Notes under the pieces: model-generated
What the model saw: only the letters and a program-made list of their open reading frames with translations
Databases searched by the model: none
What the model was told of the DNA's origin: nothing
Shown here: in pieces, positions 8,144 to 14,448 of the stretch
Position numbering within the stretch: the stretch's first letter is position 1
Layout of the letters: the number at the start of each line of letters is the position of its first letter
NCBI GenBank assembly: GCA_013002375.1
Contig: JABDJW010000053.1
Coordinates: 1-21,259 of the forward strand
From: Acidimicrobiales bacterium
Lineage (GTDB): Bacteria; Actinomycetota; Acidimicrobiia; Acidimicrobiales; SHLQ01
Length of the DNA stretch: 21,259 nucleotides
Direction: 5' to 3'
Position numbers and translations under genes: made by a program

Positions 8144-9025
8144 ATGACCGAACGTTTCTCAGATGTCGCCACCGTGCGCTCGGCCCTCGCCGACGTCGAC
8201 TATCTCGCCGACGACGGTATTGCCGGGGTGGTGTTCCTGGCCGAACGGCTCGGCAAGCCGGTGCTGGTCGAAGGGCCGGCCGGGACGGGCAAGACCCAGT
8301 TGGCCAAGAGTGTGGCCGAAATCGCTGGTGCCCGGTTGATTCGCCTGCAGTGCTACGAGGGACTCGACGAGTCGAAGGCGCTGTACGAGTGGAACTACAA
8401 GAAGCAGCTGCTCCGTATCCAAGCCGAACGGAACCATGACGAGAGCTGGGAAGATCTCGAGGACGACATCTTCTCCGACGAGTTCCTGCTCACCCGGCCA
8501 CTGCTCGAGGCGATTCGGGCCGACGAGCCGATCGTTCTGCTGATCGACGAAGTCGACCGAGTCGAAATCGAGACCGAAGCACTCCTGCTCGAGATCCTCT
8601 CCGACTACCAGGTCTCGATCCCCGAGTTGGGCACGATCGAGGCGAAGCAGATCCCGATGGTGTTCCTCACCTCCAACAACACTCGCGAGCTGTCCGAAGC
8701 ACTCAAGCGCCGGTGCCTGTACCTGCACGTCGACTACCCCGACCTGGAGCGCGAGAAGCAGATCGTCACCACCAAGGTGCCCGAGATCTCCGACAACCTG
8801 GCCGATCAGATCGCCCGGGTCGTTCGGTCGATCCGGCAGCTCGAACTGAAGAAACACCCGTCCGTTTCGGAGACGCTCGACTGGGCCCACACCCTGCTGT
8901 TGCTCGGCATCGACAAGATCGACGAGGAGGTCGCGACCGACACGATCAACATCTTGTTGAAGTATCAGAGCGACATCAAGCGGGCGGTCAAAGAGTTCAG
9001 CAGCGGCGACACCTTCGATTCCTAG
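8144..9025 (+). CDS. MoxR-family AAA+ ATPase (CoxD-like)
   Basis: The 293-residue protein is a single AAA+ module. Walker A is GPAGTGKT at 44-51, Walker B is VLLIDEVDR with Asp135/Glu136, sensor 1 is TSNNT at 176-180 and the basic pair is LKRR at 187-190. The stretch ESKALYEWNYKKQLLRIQ at about 76-93 is typical of MoxR ATPases of the CoxD type. These act as chaperones that remodel or insert cofactors into target proteins, together with a VWA protein encoded next to them, as here (4-nt gap). In carboxidotrophs the CoxD/CoxE pair matures CO dehydrogenase, but no cox structural gene occurs in this window, so the client is unknown. Confidence 0.92.
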   Translation: MTERFSDVATVRSALADVDYLADDGIAGVVFLAERLGKPVLVEGPAGTGKTQLAKSVAEIAGARLIRLQCYEGLDESKALYEWNYKKQLLRIQAERNHDESWEDLEDDIFSDEFLLTRPLLEAIRADEPIVLLIDEVDRVEIETEALLLEILSDYQVSIPELGTIEAKQIPMVFLTSNNTRELSEALKRRCLYLHVDYPDLEREKQIVTTKVPEISDNLADQIARVVRSIRQLELKKHPSVSETLDWAHTLLLLGIDKIDEEVATDTINILLKYQSDIKRAVKEFSSGDTFDS

Positions 9026-9029
9026 TCCC

Positions 9030-10526
9030 ATGTCCGACACCGCCCTGCCGCAGATCGAACCGTCGCCGATGCTCGAGCTGTTGGCCGGCTTCATCGTCGA
9101 GCTGCGCGAGGCCGGCCTTCCGGTGAGCCTCACCGAGAACCTCGACGCGGTCGAGGCCGTCACCCACATCCCGATCGAGGATCGATCGGCGTTCAAGTAC
9201 GCACTCGGCGCCACTCTGGTCAAGAACCACACCCATTGGCAGGCGTTCGAAACCGTCTTCGAGGTCTACTTCTCGTTGCGGGGCAGCCAGTACGCGATGG
9301 AGGGTGAAGCGGGCGAGGCCGGCGAGTTCGAATTCGACGAGGAGGGCAGCGATCAAGCCGGCGCCGGCCAGGGCGAGGGCCAGGGGCAGGGCCAAGGCGG
9401 GGGCAGTGGCATGTCGCCCGAGGAGCTGGCCCAGATGCTCTATCAGGCCCTGCAACGCGGCGATCAGGGCATGATGAAGGCGCTGGCTCGTCAGGCGGTG
9501 CGCCGCTACGCCGGCATGGAGCCCGGCCGGCCGGTCGGAGGTACCTACTACCTCTACCGCACCCTTCGTAACCTCGACCTCGATTCGGTCATGGAACGGC
9601 TGATGGATTCGGCCCGCCAGGACGCCATCGACAACGACGAGGATCTCAGCTCCCTCGACGAACGGCTGCAACAGGACGAAATCAAGGCTCGGATCGAGCA
9701 GCTCAAGAAGGAGATCGAGGCCGAGATCCGCCGCATGCTGGTGGCCGATCGTGGCGTCGAAGCCATGGCCCGCACGCTGCGCAAGCCATTGCCCGAAGAT
9801 GTCGACTTCATGCACGCGACCCGCGAAGAGATGGCCAAGCTGCGCACCGCCATCTACCCGCTGACCCGCAAGCTGGCCGCCAAGCTGGCCCGCAAGCGCA
9901 AGTACGGGCGGCGCGGCGCCCTCGACTTCCGCAAGATGGTCCGGGCTTCGCTCAGCTACGGCGGCGTCCCGGCCGACCCCAAGTTCCGCATCCCCCGGCC
10001 CCACAAGCCCGAGATCTTCGTCATCGCCGACATCAGTGGTTCGGTCGCGGCGTTTGCCCGCTTCACGCTGCATCTGGTCTACGCGATCTCCAACCAGTTC
10101 TCGAAAGTTCGGGCCTTCGTGTTCATCGACGGGCTCGACGAGGTCACCGACTACTTCGACAACGTCGACGACATCGCGGAAGCGATCCATCGGGTCAACA
10201 CCGAAGCCGATGTCGTCTGGGTCGACGGCCACAGCGACTACGGCCACGCCTTCGGGGTGTTCTGGGAGAAGTACGGCAAGGACGTCGGCCCCAAGACCAC
10301 CGTGTTGATCCTGGGCGACGCCCGCAACAACTACCACGCCTCGCAGAGCTGGATCATCAAGGAGATTCAGGACAAAGCCCGCAGCGTGTTCTGGCTGAAC
10401 CCGGAACCCCAGAACTACTGGGACACCGGCGATTCGATCGTCGGTGAATACGGCGACCACTGCGACGGCGTCTACGAGGTTCGCAACCTCCGCCACCTCG
10501 AAACCTTCGTGGAAAAGCTGGTTTAG
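9030..10526 (+). CDS. CoxE-like VWA-domain protein, partner of the MoxR ATPase
   Basis: The 498-residue protein has an N-terminal helical region (about 13-90, beginning LELLAGFIVELREAGLPVS), a Gly/Gln/Glu low-complexity linker at about 92-127, a charged helical segment (about 180-300), and a C-terminal von Willebrand A domain at about 327-495. The MIDAS motif is intact: DISGS (Asp334, Ser336, Ser338), HSDYGHAF near 401-408 and LGDARNN with Asp430. This is the CoxE/DUF58-like architecture paired with MoxR ATPases, thought to present clients to the AAA+ ring through a metal site. No signal peptide or membrane helix is seen, so it should be cytoplasmic. The TAG stop is followed after 4 nt by an inverted-repeat element. 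Confidence 0.9.
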   Translation: MSDTALPQIEPSPMLELLAGFIVELREAGLPVSLTENLDAVEAVTHIPIEDRSAFKYALGATLVKNHTHWQAFETVFEVYFSLRGSQYAMEGEAGEAGEFEFDEEGSDQAGAGQGEGQGQGQGGGSGMSPEELAQMLYQALQRGDQGMMKALARQAVRRYAGMEPGRPVGGTYYLYRTLRNLDLDSVMERLMDSARQDAIDNDEDLSSLDERLQQDEIKARIEQLKKEIEAEIRRMLVADRGVEAMARTLRKPLPEDVDFMHATREEMAKLRTAIYPLTRKLAAKLARKRKYGRRGALDFRKMVRASLSYGGVPADPKFRIPRPHKPEIFVIADISGSVAAFARFTLHLVYAISNQFSKVRAFVFIDGLDEVTDYFDNVDDIAEAIHRVNTEADVVWVDGHSDYGHAFGVFWEKYGKDVGPKTTVLILGDARNNYHASQSWIIKEIQDKARSVFWLNPEPQNYWDTGDSIVGEYGDHCDGVYEVRNLRHLETFVEKLV

Positions 10527-10530
10527 TTCC

Positions 10531-10573
10531 TCCCGCTCGTTCCTCGCTCCCGCACTCGCCGTTCGTCGCCGGC
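10531..10573 (+). repeat. Left copy of an inverted repeat flanking the fasciclin-SigK-RskA group
   Basis: 10531-10553 is an exact 23-bp reverse complement of 12988-13010, and similarity continues inward to 10573 with single-base gaps (matching 12966-12987). Each copy starts just after a TAG stop, of the VWA gene here and of aroG at the other end. A weaker inverted copy at 10634-10650 could pair with 10544-10559 to form a long hairpin between the convergent VWA and anti-sigma genes, perhaps acting as a terminator. Confidence 0.8.
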
Positions 10574-10647
10574 AACCCTCGATGGGGTCAACTCGAGCGG
10601 CGGCGCCACCGTCACAGCTGTGGGAGCGAAGTCGCGAGTGAGCGAGC

Positions 10648-10673
10648 AACTCGGCGCAGCCCGAAGGGGTGCC
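10648..10673 (+). repeat. 26-bp dispersed palindromic repeat, copy 1
   Basis: This copy matches the copy at 19367-19392 at 24 of 26 positions. The core of the family is GCAACCC, GAA, GGGTTGC, which forms a 7-bp hairpin; in this copy two bases differ and the stem is weaker. It lies in the 168-bp region between the convergent VWA and anti-sigma genes, which otherwise holds the repeat at 10531-10573 and a 10-bp palindrome at 10613-10622. Confidence 0.75.
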
Positions 10674-10694
10674 CCGGATCCCGCCTGCGGAATG

Positions 10695-11372
10695 TCAGAT
10701 ATCCAGGACGCCGCGTAGGGCGCTGACGCCGCTGTGGGTCGGGTCACCGTCGATCGGTTCGACCGAGAGATCGACGACCGGGAAATCGGCGATGTCGACG
10801 CCGGCCGGCACGGCGAAGCGGCCGTCTTCGTTGACCGTGCCCAGCGAGAACATGCCGGCCACGTCGGTGTCGATGATCCAGAGCTCGTAGAACCCATCGA
10901 CCTCGGGGAGCGAGGAGACATCGAGGGCGATCTCATAGCCGCCATCGACCTCGATCAGTTCGGCGGTGCCGTCGAGGCCGAGGCCCAGCGGATCGATACC
11001 GTCCGCGCTGAGGGCGACCGAGGCAACCGGGTCGGTGGAGTCGCCGCTCCTGATCAGGCCAACGCCGACCAACGCAACGAGCAGGAGTCCGGCGGCCACG
11101 CCCAACAGGACCCGGCCGAGTCGGCGCTCGGGTTGGCGGCGGCCTTCAGCGAGGTTGGTCACCGTGGCGGTCGGCGCCACGGATCCAGGCGCAATCGAGG
11201 CGCCAGGGGAGGCCGCGGGCGATTCGTCCTGGAGGGCCGCTTCGATCGAGGCCCACAGATCGACCGGAGGTTCCTCGAGGTGGGTGTCGGCGACGGTCAG
11301 CGAACGGGCCAGCTCGGTAAAATGCTCGAGATCGCGGCGCTCGGCGGCGTCGAACGGCGTGTCGGAAGTCAT
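10695..11372 (-). CDS. rskA: Anti-sigma factor, RskA type
   Basis: The protein has 225 residues from the ATG that overlaps the sigma gene stop (ATGA). An N-terminal cytoplasmic segment (about 10-50, DLEHFTELARSL and VDLWASIEAAL) is the likely sigma-binding part. A single membrane helix lies at about 87-107 (VLLGVAAGLLLVALVGVGLI). The extracytoplasmic domain at about 130-222 has the RskA C-terminal pattern (FYELWIID, GMFSLGTV, VDLSVEPIDGDPTHSG). There is no zinc-binding HXXXCXXC motif, as in RskA. The length is close to mycobacterial RskA. It should hold the adjacent ECF sigma at the membrane until regulated proteolysis releases it. The frame is open further upstream, but that part lies inside the sigma gene. 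Confidence 0.9.
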   Translation of the reverse strand: MTSDTPFDAAERRDLEHFTELARSLTVADTHLEEPPVDLWASIEAALQDESPAASPGASIAPGSVAPTATVTNLAEGRRQPERRLGRVLLGVAAGLLLVALVGVGLIRSGDSTDPVASVALSADGIDPLGLGLDGTAELIEVDGGYEIALDVSSLPEVDGFYELWIIDTDVAGMFSLGTVNEDGRFAVPAGVDIADFPVVDLSVEPIDGDPTHSGVSALRGVLDI

Positions 11373-11920
11373 CGGACTGCCTCCAGGTGGCGTCGCATGC
11401 GGACCAGACCGCGGCGCATGTCGCTCTTGACGGTGCCAAGAGGTAGGTCGCAGCGGTCGGCGATCTGTTGCTGGGTGAGATCCTCGAAGAAGGCCAACCG
11501 CAGCACCCGTTGGCTGCGGGGCGGAAGATCGCGCAAAGCCTCGCCGACCAACATGCGGTCGGCCATGGCCTCGATGCTCTGTTCGTCTTCGGGGGCGACA
11601 TCGCGTTCGGTGACTTCGCCCGCTTCGGTCGGGCGCCGGCCCTGGCGCCGGAAATGATCGATCACCTTGTTCTTGGCGATGCCGACGAGCCAGCCGCCGA
11701 GGCTGCCGCGCTCGGGGCTGTAGGAGTCGCGGGCGCGCCATGCGGCGAGGAAGACCTCTTGGGTGAGGTCGGCGGCGTGGTCGGTGCCGACCGAGCGGCG
11801 GCAGAACGTGAAGATGAGCGATCCGTGCTCGTCGTAGGCTCGCTTGAGGGCTTCGGAACCCCCGGAAACAAATGCCGCCTCGACGTCGTCAACCACGTGA
11901 AATCCGGGGCTCGATGCCAT
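11369..11920 (-). CDS. sigK: ECF sigma factor, SigK type
   Basis: The protein has 183 residues with sigma region 2 at about 25-95 (DLTQEVFLAAWRARDSY, GWLVGIAKNKVIDHFRRQ) and region 4 at about 125-178 (LPPRSQRVLRLAFFEDLTQQ, then LPLGTVKSDMRRGLVRMR), joined by an acidic linker. There is no region 1.1 or 3, so it is an ECF sigma. The SigK assignment rests on the coupled RskA-type anti-sigma and the fasciclin gene just upstream. I prefer the ATG at 11920 because TACGAT lies 6 nt before it, as at other starts here. The frame stays open to an ATG at 12013, 9 nt after the fasciclin stop; a 214-residue form made from the fasciclin transcript is possible. Confidence 0.88.
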   Translation of the reverse strand: MASSPGFHVVDDVEAAFVSGGSEALKRAYDEHGSLIFTFCRRSVGTDHAADLTQEVFLAAWRARDSYSPERGSLGGWLVGIAKNKVIDHFRRQGRRPTEAGEVTERDVAPEDEQSIEAMADRMLVGEALRDLPPRSQRVLRLAFFEDLTQQQIADRCDLPLGTVKSDMRRGLVRMRRHLEAVR

Positions 11921-11926
11921 GACGAG

Positions 11927-11932
11927 ATCGTA
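11927..11932 (-). promoter_or_regulatory. Putative -10 element of sigK (leaderless)
   Basis: On the minus strand TACGAT ends 6 nt before the ATG at 11920. It supports the shorter sigma start and an internal promoter separate from the fasciclin gene. No SigK-type -35 (CCATCC) is visible at the expected distance. Confidence 0.45.
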
Positions 11933-12022
11933 TCGGGCCTGAGGGGAGGTGCGGGATTCGAGATCGGGCCGAAGACGGCTGACCTCGGGCTCGCGGTGAA
12001 GTGTCAGGCCCATCGCATGGGC

Positions 12023-12598
12023 TTACTGCTCACCCCCGCCGGACGCGGCGGGGGAGGGGAGGAGGACGCTGTCGATCACGTGGATCACGCCGTTGTTGGC
12101 CAGGAGGTCGGTGGCGGTCAGGTTGGCGCCGCCGATCGACGTGCCGTCGATCGCCAGCCGGTCGCCAAACACGGTCGTGACGGTGCCGCCGTCGAGGGCG
12201 ATCACCTGGTCGGCCAGGACGACGCCGGGGGTGACGTGGTTCAAGAGAATGTCGGTCAGTTGCGCCTTGTCGGCAAGCAGCTGCTCCGCGGTGATGCCGA
12301 GTTCGGACAACGTGGCCTCGAACGCATCGTTGGTCGGGGCGAAGACGGTGAATTCGTCGGTACCCGACAGCGTGCCGACCAGGTCGGCGGTCACGACCGC
12401 ATCGACGAGCGTCGAAAACTCGGCGTCGCTCTGGGCGAGCTGTACCAGGTTCGGGCCGGCGTCGAACGCAGCGCCACTGCGAGCCGGTGGGCCATCCTCG
12501 CCACCACAAGCGGACGCGACGAGCGCGAGTGCCAGGAGCCCCCAAAAGAGACGGAGCGGAGCGGTGCGGATGTTCGAGGGGGTACGGGGTTGGTACAC
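12023..12598 (-). CDS. Fasciclin (FAS1) domain lipoprotein, MPT70/MPT83-like
   Basis: The protein has 191 residues from a GTG start, chosen because GAAAGG lies 6 nt upstream and because it gives a normal signal peptide: basic N-terminus, helix LRLFWGLLALALVASA and Cys31. The ASAC lipobox suggests a lipoprotein anchored outside the membrane. One FAS1 domain covers about 48-181 with TVFAPTNDAF at 84-93, LLNHVTPG at 118-125 and NGVIHVIDSVLLP at 169-181. FAS1 domains mediate adhesion or ligand binding. In mycobacteria MPT70 and MPT83, also FAS1 proteins, are the main targets of SigK, so this gene is probably controlled by the sigma gene downstream of it. The frame is open upstream to 12844, but that would bury the signal peptide. 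Confidence 0.9.
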   Translation of the reverse strand: MYQPRTPSNIRTAPLRLFWGLLALALVASACGGEDGPPARSGAAFDAGPNLVQLAQSDAEFSTLVDAVVTADLVGTLSGTDEFTVFAPTNDAFEATLSELGITAEQLLADKAQLTDILLNHVTPGVVLADQVIALDGGTVTTVFGDRLAIDGTSIGGANLTATDLLANNGVIHVIDSVLLPSPAASGGGEQ

Positions 12599-12604
12599 GG
12601 AGAG

Positions 12605-12610
12605 CCTTTC
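12605..12610 (-). promoter_or_regulatory. Ribosome binding site of the fasciclin gene
   Basis: On the minus strand GAAAGG lies 6 nt before the GTG at 12598. It is one of few clear Shine-Dalgarno sequences in the window and decides the start of the lipoprotein. Confidence 0.7.
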
Positions 12611-12664
12611 GGGTTCGTGCCCCCAGTTTTTCGCTCCCGCACCCCTTTTGGATGCATCCTGCTT

Positions 12665-12680
12665 CGTGACATTGGTCACA
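12665..12680 (-). promoter_or_regulatory. CRP/FNR-like operator upstream of the fasciclin gene
   Basis: On the minus strand TGTGA, six bases (CCAATG), TCACG matches the CRP-family consensus TGTGA-N6-TCACA at 9 of 10 positions. It contains the palindrome GTGAC and GTCAC around 4 bases. It is centred about 75 nt upstream of the GTG, where an activator could act. Binding by a mycobacterial-type CRP homologue is inference. Confidence 0.5.
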
Positions 12681-12684
12681 GTAC

Positions 12685-12718
12685 TCATTGCCGAGCTCGG
12701 TTGTTCATTGCCGAGCTC
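12685..12718 (+). repeat. Two direct 14-bp repeats
   Basis: TCATTGCCGAGCTC occurs at 12685-12698 and 12705-12718, a 20-bp period. A shorter match, TTGCCGAGCTCG, recurs at 12799-12810. They lie in the 414-bp gene-free region between the fasciclin gene and aroG, just upstream of the CRP-like site. Confidence 0.7.
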
Positions 12719-12746
12719 CTCGGCTGCGCCTCGTCGCCCGGTGCTC

Positions 12747-12827
12747 CGCTCATTCCGCTCCGCGTCGCGACGCACGCGTTGTTGGTCGTGTTTGTCGGTT
12801 GCCGAGCTCGTCGTTCCTCCTCTCCCG
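12747..12827 (+). repeat. Degenerate copies of the flanking repeat
   Basis: 12747-12768 and 12809-12827 resemble the core CGCTCGTTCCTCGCTCCCG of the flanking inverted repeat, with small gaps or about three mismatches. The gene-free region 12599-13012 is thus mostly repeat-derived. I see no protein-coding gene or RNA gene in it; its open frames have no recognisable product. Confidence 0.45.
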
Positions 12828-12965
12828 GTACCGATGCAACACAAGATGCTCTAGAGGTCAGTCCGTACGCGACATCGGATCCAGAAACCAGACGGGAAAC
12901 CCAGGGCGTAGCGGGAGCGGAGCCCGGCTCAGCGTCTCGGACGCAGCCGCAAGGTGACTGAGGTC

Positions 12966-13010
12966 GCCGTGCGACCGAATCGCCGCTGCGGGAGCGAGGA
13001 ACGAGCGGGA
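12966..13010 (-). repeat. Right copy of the inverted repeat flanking the fasciclin-SigK-RskA group
   Basis: This is the partner of 10531-10573 in opposite orientation, with 23 identical bases at 12988-13010 and looser similarity to 12966. It begins 2 nt after the aroG stop codon on the minus strand, just as the left copy follows the VWA stop. Confidence 0.8.
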
Positions 13011-13012
13011 AA

Positions 13013-14353
13013 CTAGGTCAGTAGTTCGGCGACGCGGAATGCCAGTTCGACCGACTGGCGCCCGTTGAGGCGAGGGTCGCACATGGTCTCGTACCTCTGC
13101 ACCAGGTCGGTGTCGGTGAGTTCGTCGGCGCCGCCGAGGCACTCGGTGACATCATCGCCGGTGAGTTCGACGTGCACCCCGCCCGGCCACGTGCCGACCG
13201 AGCGGTGGGCTTCGAAGAACCCGGTGATCTCGCGCAAGACGTCCTCGAAGTGGCGGGTCTTGTGGCCGTTGGCCGCCGCGTAGGTATTGCCGTGCATCGG
13301 GTCGCAGGCCCACACCACCGGGTGGCCGGTGTCGTGGACGCCTTGCAGTATGGGTGGCAGGAGCTCGCTGACGTTGTCGGCGCCCATCCGGGTGATCAGG
13401 GTGAGCCGACCCGGGATCTGTTCGGGGTTGAGAACTTCACAGAGCGCAATGACGTCGGCGCTCGTCGCGGTTGGACCGATCTTGCAGCCGAGCGGGTTCT
13501 TCACGCCGCGGAGGAACTCGACGTGGGCGCCATCGAGTTCGCGGGTGCGCTCGCCGATCCACAGCATGTGGGCCGAGCAGTCGTACCAGTCGTCGGTGCG
13601 TGAATCCTGGCGGGTGAGCGCCTCCTCGTAGCCCAACAAGAGCGCTTCGTGGCTGGTGTAGAAATCGACGGTGCGGAGATCGGGCGACTCGAGGGCGTCG
13701 AGGCCGCAGGCCTCCATGAACCGCAGGGCCCGATCGAGTTCGTTGGCCAGTTGCTCGTACCGCTGGCCCGCCGGCGAGTCGGCGACGAACTGTTGGTTCC
13801 ACGCATGTACGTTGCCGAGTGAGGCATACCCGCCGGTGGTGAAGGCCCGCAGCAGGTTCAGCGTCGAGGCCGACTGGTTGTAGGCGTCGAGGAGGCGGGC
13901 CGGATCGGGGATGCGCTCGGCCTCGGTGAAGCCGGCCGCATTGACGATGTGGCCCCGAAACGAAGGAAGCTCGACATCGTCGACCGTTTCGGTCGAGCTG
14001 GAGCGGGGCTTGGCGAACTGACCGGCGATCCGACCGACTTTCACCGTAGGCACGCCGGAGGAGTAGGTGAGCACGACGGCCATCTGCAGGATGACCTTCA
14101 ACCGATCGCGGATCGAATCGGTCGTGGAGTCGAAGGACTCGGCGCAATCGCCGGCCTGCAGGAGAAAGGCCCGACCTTCGCACACGTCGGCCAGCCGCTC
14201 GCGCAGTTGATCGGCCTCGCCGGCGAAGACCAGGGGCGGCATGGCGCTGATGCGCTTGATCACGTCCTCGACCGCGGCCGAGTCGGGCCAGTCTGGTTGT
14301 TGGCCCGCTTCGAGCGAGCGCCAGCTTGTCGGAGACCAGGTCGTAGAAGTCAC
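13013..14353 (-). CDS. aroG: 3-deoxy-D-arabino-heptulosonate 7-phosphate synthase, class II
   Basis: The 446-residue enzyme catalyses the first step of the shikimate pathway, condensing phosphoenolpyruvate with erythrose 4-phosphate. It is of the class II (plant and mycobacterial AroG) type. The metal ligands are in place: Cys70 in QAGDCAE, His354 in DPMHGNT, Glu396 in HVELTGDDVTECLGG and Asp426 in CDPRLN. Substrate-binding arginines lie in VKVGRIAGQFAKPR (103-117) and ITRMGADN (320-327). The N-terminal extension typical of the class is present (SWRSLEAGQQPDWPD). The start is GTG, with TAGGCT 6 nt upstream and no Shine-Dalgarno sequence. It is separated from the upstream sigma gene by a strong terminator, so it is transcribed alone. 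Regulation by aromatic amino acids or chorismate mutase, known in mycobacteria, cannot be judged here. Confidence 0.97.
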   Translation of the reverse strand: MTSTTWSPTSWRSLEAGQQPDWPDSAAVEDVIKRISAMPPLVFAGEADQLRERLADVCEGRAFLLQAGDCAESFDSTTDSIRDRLKVILQMAVVLTYSSGVPTVKVGRIAGQFAKPRSSSTETVDDVELPSFRGHIVNAAGFTEAERIPDPARLLDAYNQSASTLNLLRAFTTGGYASLGNVHAWNQQFVADSPAGQRYEQLANELDRALRFMEACGLDALESPDLRTVDFYTSHEALLLGYEEALTRQDSRTDDWYDCSAHMLWIGERTRELDGAHVEFLRGVKNPLGCKIGPTATSADVIALCEVLNPEQIPGRLTLITRMGADNVSELLPPILQGVHDTGHPVVWACDPMHGNTYAAANGHKTRHFEDVLREITGFFEAHRSVGTWPGGVHVELTGDDVTECLGGADELTDTDLVQRYETMCDPRLNGRQSVELAFRVAELLT

Positions 14354-14359
14354 CCGCTC

Positions 14360-14365
14360 AGCCTA
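14360..14365 (-). promoter_or_regulatory. Putative -10 element of aroG (leaderless)
   Basis: On the minus strand TAGGCT ends 6 nt before the GTG start of aroG, inside the short region left after the terminator of the sigma gene. Confidence 0.45.
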
Positions 14366-14395
14366 CGGGCCCCTGGCCCCTGCTAGGAAAATGTT

Positions 14396-14425
14396 TTCGG
14401 CCGGCACCCGAAGGTGCCGGCCGAA
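14396..14425 (-). terminator. Intrinsic terminator of the sigma-70 gene
   Basis: A perfect 13-bp stem, TTCGGCCGGCACC and its complement, closes a TTCG loop on the minus strand, giving the very stable C(UUCG)G tetraloop. It is followed by AACATTTT, an imperfect T-tract. It lies 24 nt after the stop of the sigma gene and before the aroG promoter. Confidence 0.85.
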
Positions 14426-14448
14426 GCGTATTCGGGTTCTCGGTCGCG

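Noticed and set aside
10613..10622. 10-bp palindrome CACAGCTGTG as an operator
   Set aside because: It lies between two convergent genes, where an operator is not expected, and short palindromes are frequent.
8997..10649. 550-codon open frame on the minus strand opposite the VWA gene
   Set aside because: Antisense to an intact VWA protein with a MIDAS motif; no recognisable product.
12685..12718. Possible CRISPR array
   Set aside because: Only two full 14-bp copies with a 6-bp gap; no spacers of normal length and no cas genes.
12599..12844. Longer fasciclin protein with an N-terminal extension
   Set aside because: The GTG at 12598 has a good ribosome site and gives a normal lipoprotein signal; the extension is low-complexity and would place the signal peptide about 80 residues inside.
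11468..12961. 497-codon open frame on the plus strand opposite sigK and the fasciclin gene
   Set aside because: It is antisense to two well-supported genes and shows no domain; long antisense frames are expected at this GC content.
10531..13010. Insertion sequence bounded by the inverted repeats
   Set aside because: No transposase or recombinase is encoded between them and no target-site duplication was found; kept only as a repeat-bracketed group.
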